Counted from the first letter of the stretch, positions 19,874 to 29,357 are shown. The stretch is 37,579 nucleotides of DNA from Acidobacteriota bacterium (GCA_019639215.1 JAHBSH010000014.1:1-37579), one strand, 5' to 3'. Numbers and translations: made by a program. The notes: generated by a model not told the origin, from the sequence alone.

Positions 19874-22084
19874 TTAATTAGCATTCATTCGCTCAACCGC
19901 GATGACGCCGGGAACCTGCTCGATAGCCAGAATGACGCGGTCAAGGTGTTTCTTGTCAAAAACCTCCACAGTCACTTCAATAAGGCCTTTGTCGTCACGC
20001 GAAACGCTGGCTGAAGCGTTTCGGATACCTGTCTTGATCTCGGCAATGGCATTTGTGATATCTGCAAGCATTCCGGTGCGGTTCTCTGTCGTTACAAGTA
20101 GTCTGACAGACTGTATCTCTTCCTTGTCGCTTTTCGCCCATTCCACCTCGACGACACGGTCTTTATTGATCATGAGCTGTTTGACGTTCTTGCACCGTTT
20201 ATTGTGAACAACGATCCCCTTTCCGAGAGAAATATAACCGATTATGTCCTCTCCGCGGAGCGGGTTACAGCATCGCGCACGGGTTGTGAGCAGATTGTCC
20301 ACACCCTTTACGACGATTGCGTCCTCACCAAGACCGATAAGACGCTTTACCGCCTTCATTCCGGTTTCAAGCCGAGTTTCCTTGCGCTTTTCCGGGTCAA
20401 GTTCGGCAAATTTGTCGGGGCCGAGAAATTTAGCGATTATGTTTCGCGGCAAGGTCTTGCCGTAACCTATAGATGCAAGTAGATCTTCCGGCCTTCCCAG
20501 TCCATACTCATTTGCAATGCGCTTCATCTCAGCGTCATTATTCATCAACTTTTTGGGCGAAAGTCGAAAGCGGTCAGCCTCTTTTTCCAAAAGCTTGCGG
20601 CCTATATCTATCGATTCGGCGCGTTGCTGTTCAGATATCCAATGCCGAATGCTGTTCCTTGCTTTTGACGTGACGACGTAGTTCAGCCAATCACGAGATG
20701 GTTTCGAGCTGGAGGTGGTCATTATCTCGACCACATCTCCGTTCTGTAATTCCGTCCTGAGAGGAATTATCCTTCCGTTGATCTTTGCCCCTGTACAAGT
20801 ATCACCTACCTCAGAGTGGATCGAATAAGCAAAATCTATCGGCGTGGCTCCGCGAGGCAGTTGTATGACCTTGCCCATTGGCGTAAAGGCATAAACATCC
20901 TTTGGAAAGAGGTCGAGTTTCAGCGACTCGATAAAATCCTCAGAATCACCGTCGGCTTCAGAGTTTTCAACCAGCGGAAGAAGCAGTTTTTCGACGGTCT
21001 TTCTGAGCTCGTCAATGCTTTCATTGTCATCCGCTGACCCGAGTTTGTTCTCCTTATACCGCCAGTGTGCAGCAACACCTTCCTCTGCGATGTGGTGCAT
21101 TTCCTCGGTCCTTATCTGGACCTCAAAAGCCTGACCGCCGTCACCTATTACCGAAGTATGCAGCGACTGATACAGGTTGTCGCGAGGTATGGCGATCCAG
21201 TCCTTGAACCGCTCCGGTACCGGCGTCCAGATATCATGGATCACGCTCAACCCAAGATAACAATACTTTTTGTGATTTGGGGTGATTATGCGGACAGCGA
21301 TGAGGTCATATACCTGCTCGATCGAGATCTTTTGTTTTTTAAGTTTTTTCCAAAGTGAATAGAGCCTTTTGACCCTTCCCTGTATTTCGATGAAAGGAAC
21401 CTCGTTCTCTCTCAACCTGTGTTCTACCGTTGTTCTTATTCTTTCTAGTGCGGCCTCGAGTTCCGGCCGCCGTGTATCAACCTCTTTGGCAAGCCTTTTG
21501 TAGTCCTCTGAGTAAAGATTTTGGAATGAGAGATCCTCAAGTTCGCTCCTGAGTTTTCCCATACCAAGGCGATGAGCTATGGGAGCGTAGATATCAAGTG
21601 TTTCCTGAGAAATACGTGCTCGCTTTTCCGGCTTTAGAAATTGCATTGTCCGCATATTATGCAGACGATCCGCCAACTTAATAAGCACAACCCTGACATC
21701 TGTTATCATTGCCAGGACCATTTTTCGGACGTTCTCAGCCTGTTGACGTTCCTTTGAAAGATTGCTGATCTGGGCGATCTTTGTAAGGCCGTCAACGAGA
21801 TGTGCTATTTCCGGACCGAAATATGATTTAAGGGTTTCAAGATCGACAAGTGTGTCCTCTACAACGTCGTGGAGAAGTCCTGTAGATACACTGACCTCAT
21901 CAAGCCCCATCTCAGCTAGAAGATCGGCAACGGCAAGAGGATGAACAAGATAAGGCTCGCCAGATGCTCTTTTTTGCCCTTTATGATGGAGGGCTGAAAA
22001 GAGATAGGCTCGCCTGATAAGCTCAACATCAGCGTCGGGCCTATTCTGTTCTACCTTGGCGATAACATCTTCAATGCGGATCAT
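19874..22084 (-). CDS. rel: Bifunctional (p)ppGpp synthetase/hydrolase
   Basis: Stringent-response enzyme that makes and degrades (p)ppGpp. The N-terminal HD hydrolase domain is intact (HHKGQKR, H72-D73, EDT), indicating hydrolase activity. The synthetase domain follows (about 240-350) with the RFKD loop of bifunctional Rel proteins, NLYQSLHTSVIG and EVQIRT. Then come a TGS domain (about 395-455, DVYAFTPMGKVIQLP), a helical region with a conserved zinc-finger-like CCNP segment, and a C-terminal ACT domain (about 660-735). The length of 736 residues is typical. No Shine-Dalgarno is visible before the ATG. Confidence 0.96.
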   Translation of the reverse strand: MIRIEDVIAKVEQNRPDADVELIRRAYLFSALHHKGQKRASGEPYLVHPLAVADLLAEMGLDEVSVSTGLLHDVVEDTLVDLETLKSYFGPEIAHLVDGLTKIAQISNLSKERQQAENVRKMVLAMITDVRVVLIKLADRLHNMRTMQFLKPEKRARISQETLDIYAPIAHRLGMGKLRSELEDLSFQNLYSEDYKRLAKEVDTRRPELEAALERIRTTVEHRLRENEVPFIEIQGRVKRLYSLWKKLKKQKISIEQVYDLIAVRIITPNHKKYCYLGLSVIHDIWTPVPERFKDWIAIPRDNLYQSLHTSVIGDGGQAFEVQIRTEEMHHIAEEGVAAHWRYKENKLGSADDNESIDELRKTVEKLLLPLVENSEADGDSEDFIESLKLDLFPKDVYAFTPMGKVIQLPRGATPIDFAYSIHSEVGDTCTGAKINGRIIPLRTELQNGDVVEIMTTSSSKPSRDWLNYVVTSKARNSIRHWISEQQRAESIDIGRKLLEKEADRFRLSPKKLMNNDAEMKRIANEYGLGRPEDLLASIGYGKTLPRNIIAKFLGPDKFAELDPEKRKETRLETGMKAVKRLIGLGEDAIVVKGVDNLLTTRARCCNPLRGEDIIGYISLGKGIVVHNKRCKNVKQLMINKDRVVEVEWAKSDKEEIQSVRLLVTTENRTGMLADITNAIAEIKTGIRNASASVSRDDKGLIEVTVEVFDKKHLDRVILAIEQVPGVIAVERMNAN

Positions 22085-22170
22085 ATTTCTATTATCGAGA
22101 ATACAATAATATTTTAGTTGGCCTGATCATTGCAATATCGTCGCAATTGCCGACTTATTGATACAACAAC

Positions 22171-22206
22171 AAAAAAGTGATGTTCAACTGATAAGCCGAA
22201 CATCAC
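22171..22206 (-). terminator. Intrinsic terminator of the tonB-exb operon
   Basis: On the minus strand GTGATGTTC (22206-22198) pairs with GAACATCAC (22185-22177) around a 12-base loop and is followed by TTTTTT (22176-22171). It ends the operon that starts with tonB. Confidence 0.9.
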
Positions 22207-22239
22207 CCACTATTTAATACCAACTTCTAGGCTACCCGC

Positions 22240-23202
22240 CTATGAGGCATTATTGCTGTTTGCGTCTTCAGCAGCCTCCGCTGCTGCCTTACGGGAATCT
22301 ATTTCGGTCTGCATATTGCGGCTGACCTCGCTTAATTCCTGGAACTGAGCTCTTGCTGCCTCAGCTTCACTTCTTAGACGTGCTGCATCCGGCTCCTTAC
22401 CGTCCATTTCAGCAAGACGTGAGGATTGGATCAACATACTCGCCCTATATGAACGCGTGGATTCAAACGATTTAACGAGATCAAGCTTTGCAGCTAGTTC
22501 GGCATCCGAAAGGGATTTAATATCTACTCCCTTCATATTCTTTATCTCGTCAGATTCAAGCTCCGTCGCCTGCTGGATCAAAGCAGTTCCCTGCGTCACA
22601 CATGCACGCAGCTTTTCCAGATCGGCCGGATTTTCCGGTTTGACATAAATGAAGACATCCTTGCCGTCGCGTTTGCCTTCTTTTTTGGTCTTATCCGTGT
22701 CAGTTATCTCATTCGCACAGTTATATTGCTTTACTGTAAGCGAAGTAAGAGCCTCAGCACGATATTCATTTTTGATCTGAGCGTTTTGCGAACGTTCTTT
22801 TACCCAAGTTTCCCAATCACTTGTCTTTTGGAGATTCTCGTAAAGACCGGCGACCGCTTTATAGGCACTCTGTTCGTTCGGATCCAAAGCGAGGACCTTT
22901 TTATACTCCTCGATCGCCTGATTAGCCAAATCAACGTTCTGACGGTCTCCGATATAACGTGAATGAAGGGTTCGTGCAAGAAAAAGCTGAGCAGTTCTTC
23001 CTTCAAGCGTAGCTCCTTCCGGATCACGTGAAGCAGCTCGTCTGAAAAGTTCTTCAGCCTCGGCAAATTTACGGCCCTTGTATGCCTCGGCTCCGTCAAC
23101 AAGATTTTTTCTCGTGACGATCTGGTTAAAATAAGAGCAGTTGGTTGTTGTAATTACAGCCAACACCACTAATAAAAGTATCCCAAAACGAGAAGATTGC
23201 AT
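22240..23202 (-). CDS. TPR-containing lipoprotein-like protein of the Exb/TonB operon
   Basis: A 320-residue exported protein. The start is set at ATG 23202, which has AGGGAG 6 nt upstream, rather than at a GTG 33 bp earlier. A hydrophobic signal segment ends in TTTNC, an imperfect lipobox. Residues about 35-125 hold two to three tetratricopeptide-type repeats (AYKGRKFAEAEELFRRAASR, AIEEYKKVLALDPNEQSAY). The C-terminal part is coiled-coil-like and rich in Glu, Ala and Lys. It is the last gene of the tonB-exbB-exbD-exbD operon, so it may scaffold the complex in the periplasm or at the outer membrane. Confidence 0.8.
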   Translation of the reverse strand: MQSSRFGILLLVVLAVITTTNCSYFNQIVTRKNLVDGAEAYKGRKFAEAEELFRRAASRDPEGATLEGRTAQLFLARTLHSRYIGDRQNVDLANQAIEEYKKVLALDPNEQSAYKAVAGLYENLQKTSDWETWVKERSQNAQIKNEYRAEALTSLTVKQYNCANEITDTDKTKKEGKRDGKDVFIYVKPENPADLEKLRACVTQGTALIQQATELESDEIKNMKGVDIKSLSDAELAAKLDLVKSFESTRSYRASMLIQSSRLAEMDGKEPDAARLRSEAEAARAQFQELSEVSRNMQTEIDSRKAAAEAAEDANSNNAS

Positions 23203-23282
23203 CTTCAACTCCCTGAACCACCGGACGGAAGGCACAAAACCCCTTTATGAAAGAATAATGCCTTCCATGAACCGGTAAAATT

Positions 23283-23762
23283 TTATACAGCTGACAGATC
23301 GTCAACCTGCAAGCCTATCGGATCAGCACCGCCTTCTTTGGCAGCATCAATTACCTTTACAACATCGCCATACTTTACGGAAGTGGGCGATTTTATAAAG
23401 ACGGTCTTTTCAACCTGATTCGTACCTTCACGGAACGTACCTTCTGCAGCACGCTTGGAGAATTCTTCCTTCAACCTATTGGTCAGAGCGGTTGGATCAT
23501 CGATCGAACCCATCTCCTGTTGATTAAGAGTTATCATCCTATCCGTCGGCCGAATTCCGATAACAAGTGAAAGCGGGTTTGGTTTTACATCCAACCCTTC
23601 CTGTTTTTTAGGCTCGGCAGGAACCTTTGCCTCGAACCGGCTCGGTTTGACCGGTGTGATGATCATAAAGATGATCAGCAACACCAGCAAAACGTCGATC
23701 AGAGGCGTCACATTGATATTTGGTGTGGCTTCATCCTTAGGGCCACCGCTTGACATTCCCAT
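23283..23762 (-). CDS. exbD: ExbD/TolR-family energy transducer (second copy)
   Basis: A bitopic inner-membrane protein that, with ExbB, couples the proton gradient to TonB. It has a short cytosolic N-terminus, then one TM helix with the family signature INVTPLIDVLLVLLIIFMI including the proton-path Asp, then a periplasmic domain. The start is set at ATG 23762 with AGG 5 nt upstream (159 residues); a GTG at 23792 is possible. Compared with the first copy, the periplasmic part has a longer KKQEGLDVKPNPLSLVI segment. Two diverged ExbD copies beside one ExbB are common in this type of operon. Confidence 0.9.
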   Translation of the reverse strand: MGMSSGGPKDEATPNINVTPLIDVLLVLLIIFMIITPVKPSRFEAKVPAEPKKQEGLDVKPNPLSLVIGIRPTDRMITLNQQEMGSIDDPTALTNRLKEEFSKRAAEGTFREGTNQVEKTVFIKSPTSVKYGDVVKVIDAAKEGGADPIGLQVDDLSAV

Positions 23763-23810
23763 ACTGACCTCATTGTTGTCGGGAAAGACCACGTCTTTCC
23801 CGCTTAGCGA

Positions 23811-24269
23811 CTAGGATCCGCCTTCAGCTGATCCGGATCCCGATCCTTTCTTCCTATCGGCAACAAGACCGATCTTATCAATGTCTTGCTTTCTAATAGT
23901 ATCAATGGCCTGAACCACCGTTCCGTAATCCACCTCGATCCCGCTCTTGACATAAACAATACGCTTATCAGGAGCCTTGTCCTGCATCATCGTTTTGATC
24001 TTTTCGCCAAGTTCGGTCAAAGGATACGGATCTTTGCCGATATAGAAGCTGTTATTATCGGGGATGGCGATAACCACGGATGTATCCTTGGTTATCTCAG
24101 CATCCTCTTCCGGAGTGTTCATATTCTTCGGAATATTTACAGTTACACCAGCCTGGAGCATCGGGGTCACGATCATGAAAATGATCAGCAACACCAACAT
24201 GATGTCCACCATCGGGGTAACGTTAATATCCGAATTATATTCATCGGATCCACCGACTTTTGCACCCAT
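23811..24269 (-). CDS. exbD: ExbD/TolR-family energy transducer (first copy)
   Basis: A 152-residue bitopic inner-membrane protein. The TM signature DINVTPMVDIMLVLLIIFMI carries the conserved Asp; the periplasmic domain includes VVIAIPDNNSFYIG and YGTVVQAIDTIRK. A Gly/Ser-rich tail (GSGSGSAEGGS) ends the protein. A good Shine-Dalgarno (GGGAG, 8 nt before the ATG) is present. It lies 44 bp after exbB and 48 bp before the second exbD. Confidence 0.92.
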   Translation of the reverse strand: MGAKVGGSDEYNSDINVTPMVDIMLVLLIIFMIVTPMLQAGVTVNIPKNMNTPEEDAEITKDTSVVIAIPDNNSFYIGKDPYPLTELGEKIKTMMQDKAPDKRIVYVKSGIEVDYGTVVQAIDTIRKQDIDKIGLVADRKKGSGSGSAEGGS

Positions 24270-24313
24270 TGTCTTTTCTCCCTTAAATCAAAGAACTCGG
24301 GATTATCCCGGAA

Positions 24314-25069
24314 TTATCCTTTAAGACGCTTGGTCCGCTGACGGATGAAGTAGTCAACCAATTCTGAGGCTGAGTTCTCCATTTCAACGCCAAAGCTGGT
24401 AACTTTATTTGTAAAGTAGTTGAACAGCCACACAGCGGGAACCGCCACAGCGATACCGAATGCGGTAGCAACGAGAGCTTCAGCGATAGCAGCACCGACA
24501 GTACCGATACCAGCATTCTCTTGTTGTGCCAGAGCGACGAACGCACCGATGATGCCGACGACGGTACCGAACAGTCCGACGAACGGAGCCGTCGATCCGA
24601 CAGTAGCCAGACCTGAAAGGCCACGCTTGAGTTCAGCGGTCTTGACGGCAATAGCACGCTCAAGAGCACGCTTTGACGCTTCCATCTGGTCAGCGGTGAT
24701 CTCCTCTGAGCCAAGATGAGCACTGAACTCCTTCAGACCGGACGATACGACCATTGCGAGGTGTGAATCCTTGTGCTTGTCGCTGATGCTGATCGCTTCA
24801 TCAATATTACTGTTCTTCAGGGCCTGCGCGACCTTGGGAGCATACTGGCGCGACTGCTGCTTTGCCTTGTTATACGTAAGCCAACGCTCGATGCCGACAG
24901 CGATGATGTACACCGACTGGACGAGCAGAACGATGATCACGATCCATCCCGGAATGGTCAAACTCTTTGCAATATCATAGATACCGAAAGAGATCTGTGT
25001 GCCCTCGGCGGCAAACATAAGCAAAGATGTTGATATGTCGCTTGCTGCCAGGCTTGCTAATAAAGTCAT
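24314..25069 (-). CDS. exbB: ExbB/TolQ-family proton channel protein
   Basis: Inner-membrane proton channel of the Exb/TonB energising complex. Three TM helices are visible (about 35-58, 160-185 and 205-228) with family motifs LKRGLSGLATVGSTAPFVGLFGTV and AIAEALVATAFGIAVAVPAV. The length of 251 residues is normal. GGAGG lies 7 nt before the ATG, the strongest ribosome site in the operon. The gap to tonB holds a strong hairpin (25126-25159). Confidence 0.94.
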   Translation of the reverse strand: MTLLASLAASDISTSLLMFAAEGTQISFGIYDIAKSLTIPGWIVIIVLLVQSVYIIAVGIERWLTYNKAKQQSRQYAPKVAQALKNSNIDEAISISDKHKDSHLAMVVSSGLKEFSAHLGSEEITADQMEASKRALERAIAVKTAELKRGLSGLATVGSTAPFVGLFGTVVGIIGAFVALAQQENAGIGTVGAAIAEALVATAFGIAVAVPAVWLFNYFTNKVTSFGVEMENSASELVDYFIRQRTKRLKG

Positions 25070-25125
25070 GGTTTTTCCTCCAAAGAAATCGAAAAAATCT
25101 AATTATTGCGGATCTTTATGTTAAC

Positions 25126-25159
25126 GGCGGCCCGGAAATTTTATCTTAAATGGGCCGCC
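25126..25159 (-). other. Strong hairpin in the tonB-exbB gap
   Basis: GGCGGCCC (25126-25133) and GGGCCGCC (25152-25159) form a perfect 8-bp G/C stem with an 18-base A/T-rich loop. No U-tract follows on the minus strand, so it is more likely an mRNA-stabilising or partial-termination element that sets the tonB:exbB ratio than a full terminator. Confidence 0.6.
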
Positions 25160-25175
25160 ATCATTTTCACTCGGC

Positions 25176-25997
25176 TTACGGAGCCACGAAGTTGTAGGTG
25201 ATAACACCTTGTACTTCAACAGGCTGTCCGGACAACATTGTCGGGCTAAATTTTGCCTGTCTTGCAGCGGCTACGGCTGCCGGACGCAGAAGCGGATGTC
25301 CGCTTACGGCTGATGCGGATTTTACATTACCGCTCTTGTCTATGACCACTTGAACCTGTACGGCTCCACCTGCCCTGATCGCTCTCGCGGCTGGTGGGTA
25401 TGAAGGCTTTGGAAGTGATCTGGCCTTACCGTTAAGAACACCGCCCGAAATAGGTTTTGACGGCGGTTTCGGAGCCGGTGGCGGTGGCGGTGGCGTACTG
25501 CTTCCTCGATCAGAATCTCCTCCGCCTCCGGTTGCTCCCGAATCACTACCAGTTCCCTGTGTGTTTACGCGCCCCTTATAGTCCGACGAAGGAGCGTTCG
25601 CAGCATTGAAGTTGCGATTGCCTATAGCTGTAAAATTGTCAGGATTTCTCGGCGGTATCTTGCTCTTTACTGAGCTGATCTCCTTCGGGACTGACGGTGG
25701 CGGCTCATCCATGCGAGCTATTGCCTCAGTTCTGACGTCGACATTAGGATCCTTCTGACGAGCTTCCTCCGGTTCCGGTTCAGGCTCCGGCTTAGGAGCC
25801 TCTTCTACGACCGGCGGAGCCACCAGGGTCGAAAGAGCGAGCGAATCACCGCCCATCTTATAGTCTTTAGCAAAGAGGCTATACAGCCACGAGCAGACCA
25901 GCACTGCGGACATGATAACAAAGGTCGTAAGCAGAAGACTGCTTCGCTTTTTGTTCTCTCCGCTATGGCTTTTGGATTCTACTAATTGATCTAACAT
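25176..25997 (-). CDS. tonB: TonB energy-transducing protein
   Basis: Carries energy from ExbB/ExbD to outer-membrane receptors. A short cytosolic N-terminus and one TM helix (about 22-42) are followed by a Pro/Glu-rich linker (PKPEPEPEPEE), a Gly/Ser/Pro-rich spacer (GATGGGGDSD, PPPPPPAPKPPSKP), and a TonB_C domain with YPPAARAIRAGGAVQVQVVI, SGHPLLRPAAVAAARQ and FSPT at the end. The start is set at ATG 25997, which has GGAGG 8 nt upstream; a TTG at 26027 is less likely. It is first in the operon, after a non-coding stretch of about 400 bp. Confidence 0.92.
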   Translation of the reverse strand: MLDQLVESKSHSGENKKRSSLLLTTFVIMSAVLVCSWLYSLFAKDYKMGGDSLALSTLVAPPVVEEAPKPEPEPEPEEARQKDPNVDVRTEAIARMDEPPPSVPKEISSVKSKIPPRNPDNFTAIGNRNFNAANAPSSDYKGRVNTQGTGSDSGATGGGGDSDRGSSTPPPPPPAPKPPSKPISGGVLNGKARSLPKPSYPPAARAIRAGGAVQVQVVIDKSGNVKSASAVSGHPLLRPAAVAAARQAKFSPTMLSGQPVEVQGVITYNFVAP

Positions 25998-26391
25998 TTT
26001 CCATTCCTCCCTTTCTTCCGGTGCCAAACCTGAGGTTTCCAGGGCTTCATACCTTCAGTAATTCTGATGAACAATACAAGGTCTTACGTTGTAACCTTCA
26101 TTGAGCCGTATTAAATAACACAGCAAGAATTCGCGAGTTTACTCTGCTTTTCTGTTTTAAGTTTCAATTAAAATGATCAGGTGTGAAGTCGAACCTTTGC
26201 CGGTAATCCAAACAAAAATCCCACGTCCCCTTATCTTTCTCGAAAGAAACTCAGAAAAGAGCAGTAACGAATATTAAATTGACCAGCAACGTAATGAAGT
26301 CTAATTTCTAACGAGCCGAAAGTCAAGAATAATTAGCCAACTTTGAAAGATTTTCTAATCTTTTTTTACTGTTCAGCTACGAAAGGTTATC
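25998..26391. promoter_or_regulatory. Non-coding stretch of about 400 bp upstream of tonB
   Basis: No convincing gene lies between the secF end and the tonB start. The A/T-rich part around 26100-26350 probably holds the tonB operon promoter and perhaps regulatory sites, but I could not identify a clean -35/-10 pair or a known operator such as a Fur box. A weak hairpin with a U-run (AAAGATT/AATCTTT, 26346-26367) is on the plus strand, where no gene would need it. Confidence 0.35.
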
Positions 26392-26411
26392 GGGCGGCTG
26401 GGAGACCGCCC
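26392..26411 (-). terminator. Hairpin just after secF
   Basis: GGGCGG (26392-26397) pairs with CCGCCC (26406-26411) around an 8-base loop, starting 6 bp after the secF stop on the minus strand. No U-tract follows, so it may be a weak terminator or 3'-end stabiliser. Confidence 0.45.
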
Positions 26412-26417
26412 CGTTTA

Positions 26418-27545
26418 CTATCGCGTCACCGGCCTTCTTGTGACAGAACGCCTGGATGCCGATGCAAGTTTTTCTTCTTCAGGAGCTCCTATTGGCTCAC
26501 TCTTCATCTCAGCCTGCCCTACCTTGCTCTGCCACCATATAGCTATCGGGCTAGCAATTGCGATGGTTGAATACGTACCCGTGATACAACCAACGAAAAG
26601 GGCAAGTGAAAATCCGCGAAGCACTTCGCCGCCAAAAAGCACCAGAGCGAGAACAGAAAGGAACGTGAGGCCGTTCGTCACAATGGTTCGGGACATTGTC
26701 TGGTTAATTGCTTTATTGGTCAGGTCGTAGAGCGATCCGCCGCGATTCAACGTGAGATTTTCTCTTACTCGGTCAAATATAACGATGGTGTCATTTACTG
26801 AGAATCCTACCAGCGTCAAAAGAGCTGCGAGTACCGTAAGGCTCACTTCCCATTGGAATATCGAGAAGAAAGCAAGTGTCGTCAGAACGTCGTGGAAAAC
26901 AGCGATTACTGCTCCTGCCGCGTAGGTCCAGTCATAGCGATACGCGATGAAGAAAAGCATTCCAAGCATGCCCAAGAGCGTGGCTATGACCGCCGCATCA
27001 CGAAGCTGAGAACCGGCAATCGGGCTTACGTAATCGCGTCCGACTATCTGATAAGCAGCTGCCTGATCGGCGTCGAGCGTACTAGGTGTCGCCACCTCGG
27101 GGCCAAACTTATTCAAGCCGCTCCGTACCATTTCAACGCCTCTGTCCACCTGTCTCATCTGAACTGCTTCAGCTGACTCACCATCCGCCTCAGTACTGGC
27201 AGTGGTTGCGGACGAATCCTCGGATACTTCAAGCGGTATCTTGATGAGGACTTCGTCCGTTTTATCAAGAGAATCCTGGATTATAGGCTGATCTATACCA
27301 ACATCGTTCAATGCTGTTCGTATCGTATCTATAGCGGGCTTTTGTCTGAATTTAACAGTGACAACCGTTCCGCCTTGAAAATCCACACCCAGATTGAACG
27401 CATCAGTACCGCCCGGTGTAAGCTGGCGTCCGGCAGCCGAGAACAATCCGGCTAAAAGCAAGGCAACAGAGACAAATATGAGCGGCCTTCGCCATCCCAT
27501 CCAGTCAACATTTATGTTTGGAAAAATTTGAAACATTCTATTCAA
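26418..27545 (-). CDS. secF: Protein translocase subunit SecF
   Basis: Inner-membrane partner of SecD that helps pull exported proteins through SecYEG using the proton gradient. The start region FPNINVDWMGWRRPLIF, the LGVDFQGGTVV motif and the SecF signature VNDTIVIFDRVRENL are present, along with six expected TM helices. The length of 375 residues is slightly long because of an acidic periplasmic insert (about 105-130). The TTG at 27545 has GGGAG 6 nt upstream; the ATG at 27536 is the alternative. Last gene of the yajC-secD-secF run, 78 bp after secD. Confidence 0.95.
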   Translation of the reverse strand: MNRMFQIFPNINVDWMGWRRPLIFVSVALLLAGLFSAAGRQLTPGGTDAFNLGVDFQGGTVVTVKFRQKPAIDTIRTALNDVGIDQPIIQDSLDKTDEVLIKIPLEVSEDSSATTASTEADGESAEAVQMRQVDRGVEMVRSGLNKFGPEVATPSTLDADQAAAYQIVGRDYVSPIAGSQLRDAAVIATLLGMLGMLFFIAYRYDWTYAAGAVIAVFHDVLTTLAFFSIFQWEVSLTVLAALLTLVGFSVNDTIVIFDRVRENLTLNRGGSLYDLTNKAINQTMSRTIVTNGLTFLSVLALVLFGGEVLRGFSLALFVGCITGTYSTIAIASPIAIWWQSKVGQAEMKSEPIGAPEEEKLASASRRSVTRRPVTR

Positions 27546-27623
27546 CCAAGGCTCCCGAATATCGGGAAAACCACGAAAATTTTGTCAGCTCACCGCGCGA
27601 TAATAGGCGGTGTGACTTAAAAC

Positions 27624-29306
27624 CTATATGCTGAGGCTCTTGATATCCGGGTTTCGAGACAGTATCCACATATAGATCGTCCTCGAAACAAAAACTGCTG
27701 TGAACAGATTTATCAGCAGAGCCAATATCAGCGTTACGGCAAAACCGCGGATGCTTCCCGAACCGAAAAGATAAAGTATTACGGCTGAGATCATTGTTGT
27801 TACGTTGGTGTCAACAATTGTGATAAATGCCCGGTCAAATCCTGTTTCAACGGCGGCAGCAACACTTCGCCCTGCCTTTAGCTCTTCTCGCATGCGTTCA
27901 AAGATAAGAACGTTCGAGTCAACAGCCATTCCTATACCCAGAATGAAACCCGCGATTCCCGGCAGCGTCAGCGTAGCGTTCATCAATACCAAAGCTGCAC
28001 CTGTGAGCAGCATGTTCAGGATGAGCGCTATCACCGCATTTAGGCCTGATGCTCGGTAATATATGAGCATGAAGACTGTGATAAATATCAAGCCCGCCAA
28101 AGACGCTGTAACACCGGCACGAATGGAATCGGCTCCAAGGCTCGGCCCGACGGTTCGTTCTTCAATGTATTCGATCTTTGCCGGCAACGCTCCTGAACGC
28201 AGCGTTAATGCCAGATCTTCCGCTGTCGCTTTTGTAAACCGGCCGGATATCTCACCCTGGTCGAATATCTGCGACCTGATGAACGCGGCTGATTTGACCT
28301 CGTCATTAAGGACGACTGCCATGTAATTATTGATATTGCGTCCTGTCCAGTCACCAAACTTTTGAGCACCGCCGGGTTTGAATGAAAACGAGATCTGATA
28401 ATCTCCCTCATTTCCCGTCCGCGAAACTGCCTGAGCGTCGCGCAACTCACTGCCGTCAACGACGGGCGGATATTCAATAACAACCCACTGCGGCGGAACT
28501 TCCCCACCTTCCGGAGTTGTCGCGGCCAGATCTCGGTCAGTATATTTAAGAACTAGCCGGTTTGGCGGAACAGCTCCTCCAAGAGACTGGACCGCTGCTT
28601 CCTTCGTAGGATAGGTCTGTACCGGAGCAGGATTTGGCTGGCTGACGATCTTTGCAAGCGTGAGGTTGGATTCTGCATCAAGCAGATCCTTAAGACGCTT
28701 AGGGTCATCAACGCCAGGCATCTGCAAAAGTATCTGTGCCGAAGCCTCCGAGCCGTGACGCTGTATCGTCGGCTCTTGTACGCCGAAAGCATCAACGCGG
28801 GTCTCAATGATCTTCAGAGCCTGATCGACCGCCTGATTCTTCAGGATCGTTTGCGTTGCCGTCGGCAAACTCCACGTTACCGTGTTACCGCTTACGGATT
28901 CCGTCCAGTTAAAAAGATCGACCTTTTTCTTTACCTCTTCAATTATTGTAGCTGTTTGAGCAGCGTCTGCAGCTTGTATGCTTATTGAATAAGATCCCGA
29001 TTCAGAAACTATATTGCTTCCGGCGACGGAAAGTTTTGCGTCCTGAGCAGCGGTAAGAGCCGCCTGAGCATTATTTTCCGTCAAGGTCTTAAGGTAGTCA
29101 TCCGTTAGGACACGCATCAAAAGATGCGAACCACCTTTAAGGTCAAGTCCAAGGTTAATGTTCTCTTCAAGGTTCGCCTTTATTCCATTCCATGTAAAAT
29201 CATGGCCTGTGGGCGTTCTTCTCGGCCCAAAGACGATATAGAGACCTATAAGCGTTATCACTAAAATGACAAGCGTTCTTATCTGTAAACTTCTGTTGTT
29301 TATCAT
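27624..29306 (-). CDS. secD: Protein translocase subunit SecD
   Basis: Inner-membrane Sec accessory subunit with large periplasmic domains. The N-terminal TM is followed by LGLDLKGGSHLLMRV. The P1 region holds the IETRVDAFGVQEPTIQ motif, and the P1 head GDWTGRN and NGEISGRFTKATAEDL-type segments. The C-terminal six-TM channel has GMAVDSNVLIFERMREEL. The length of about 560 residues is normal. The ATG at 29306 is chosen because it starts just before the TM; upstream TTG 29351 and a GTG in between are possible, and no start has a clear Shine-Dalgarno. Confidence 0.95.
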   Translation of the reverse strand: MINNRSLQIRTLVILVITLIGLYIVFGPRRTPTGHDFTWNGIKANLEENINLGLDLKGGSHLLMRVLTDDYLKTLTENNAQAALTAAQDAKLSVAGSNIVSESGSYSISIQAADAAQTATIIEEVKKKVDLFNWTESVSGNTVTWSLPTATQTILKNQAVDQALKIIETRVDAFGVQEPTIQRHGSEASAQILLQMPGVDDPKRLKDLLDAESNLTLAKIVSQPNPAPVQTYPTKEAAVQSLGGAVPPNRLVLKYTDRDLAATTPEGGEVPPQWVVIEYPPVVDGSELRDAQAVSRTGNEGDYQISFSFKPGGAQKFGDWTGRNINNYMAVVLNDEVKSAAFIRSQIFDQGEISGRFTKATAEDLALTLRSGALPAKIEYIEERTVGPSLGADSIRAGVTASLAGLIFITVFMLIYYRASGLNAVIALILNMLLTGAALVLMNATLTLPGIAGFILGIGMAVDSNVLIFERMREELKAGRSVAAAVETGFDRAFITIVDTNVTTMISAVILYLFGSGSIRGFAVTLILALLINLFTAVFVSRTIYMWILSRNPDIKSLSI

Positions 29307-29357
29307 ATGGATCGTCGATCGCACCAGACCTGAAAAGCCTGAAGCGGTCAACCTGAT

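Noticed and set aside
26346..26367. AAAGATT/AATCTTT hairpin with U-run as a plus-strand terminator
   Set aside because: No plus-strand gene ends nearby and the stem is weak and A/T-only.
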